The notes beneath the pieces are model-generated. The model did no database searches. It worked only from the letters and a program-made list of their open reading frames with translations, and was not told the DNA's origin. The position numbers were made by a program, and so were the translations under genes. 64,000 nucleotides of DNA from Heliopora coerulea (taxonomy: Eukaryota > Cnidaria > Anthozoa > Scleralcyonacea > Helioporidae), in assembly GCA_030142905.1 (NCBI GenBank), contig JASJOG010000270.1, positions 246,501 through 310,500 of the forward strand, in the 5' to 3' direction. Below, one piece after another: positions 64,000-64,000 of the stretch. How positions within the stretch are numbered: the first letter of the stretch is position 1; the number at the start of each line of letters is the position of its first letter.

Positions 64000-64000
64000 T

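Larger units (their letters stand above)
61916..64000 (-). mobile_element. L2/CR1-like LINE, 3' part, runs off the window
   Basis: Minus-strand non-LTR retrotransposon entering from the right edge and ending near 61916. It contains one broken reverse transcriptase (62071-63999), interrupted at 63317-63859 by a tRNA-like palindrome. The 5' part lies outside the window. Confidence 0.85.

Overview
This window is spliced animal nuclear DNA. Long AT-rich introns, GT-AG splice signals and a dense load of decayed transposons rule out a bacterial or plasmid origin. The only clear host gene encodes a Vasa/DDX4-type helicase with CCHC zinc knuckles. Together with the repeats (Penelope-like elements with GIY-YIG domains and hammerhead ribozymes, a Crypton, hAT, pogo/Tigger, Tc1 and L2/CR1-like elements) this suggests a cnidarian, perhaps a stony coral. 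The lineage is an inference; no marker fixes the species.

Host gene: I could assemble 12 exons on the + strand from 22228 to 49638. Every splice phase matches and the join is 2970 nt in frame (989 codons plus stop). In order, the product has an FG/Q-rich start, a complete RRM built from three exons, a low-complexity Ser/Gln/Asn region, three CCHC knuckles (the third has lost a Cys), a complete DEAD-box core and a short acidic tail ending in Glu-Glu-Glu-Trp-Asp. The RRM in front of the Vasa-type core is the main novelty. The start codon and any upstream exon(s) were not found.

1-22.2 kb: no convincing host gene. It holds a Penelope-like (PLE) fragment (0.9-1.8 kb, minus), a Tigger/pogo element (7.0-9.0 kb) with a 70-bp perfect palindrome at its transposase stop codon, a nearly complete hAT element (9660-12543, exact 8-bp target duplication), a smaller hAT-like element (13044-14119), several MITEs, an L2/CR1-like reverse transcriptase scrap and a palindromic tRNA-derived repeat.

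22.2-49.6 kb: the introns of the helicase gene hold most of the other repeats: two PLEs and a degenerate hammerhead ribozyme in intron 1, a repeat shared with 4.0-4.5 kb in intron 5, and a 616-bp tRNA-like palindrome plus a 1351-bp Tc1/mariner-like element in intron 9.

49.6-64 kb: an L2/CR1-like fragment, a broken Crypton tyrosine recombinase (56297-59027) split by a nested pogo-like element, several fold-back elements, two adjoining PLE 3' ends with an intact-looking hammerhead ribozyme (61086-61137), and a minus-strand L2/CR1-like element running off the right edge that is itself interrupted by a tRNA-like palindrome with a 12-bp target duplication.
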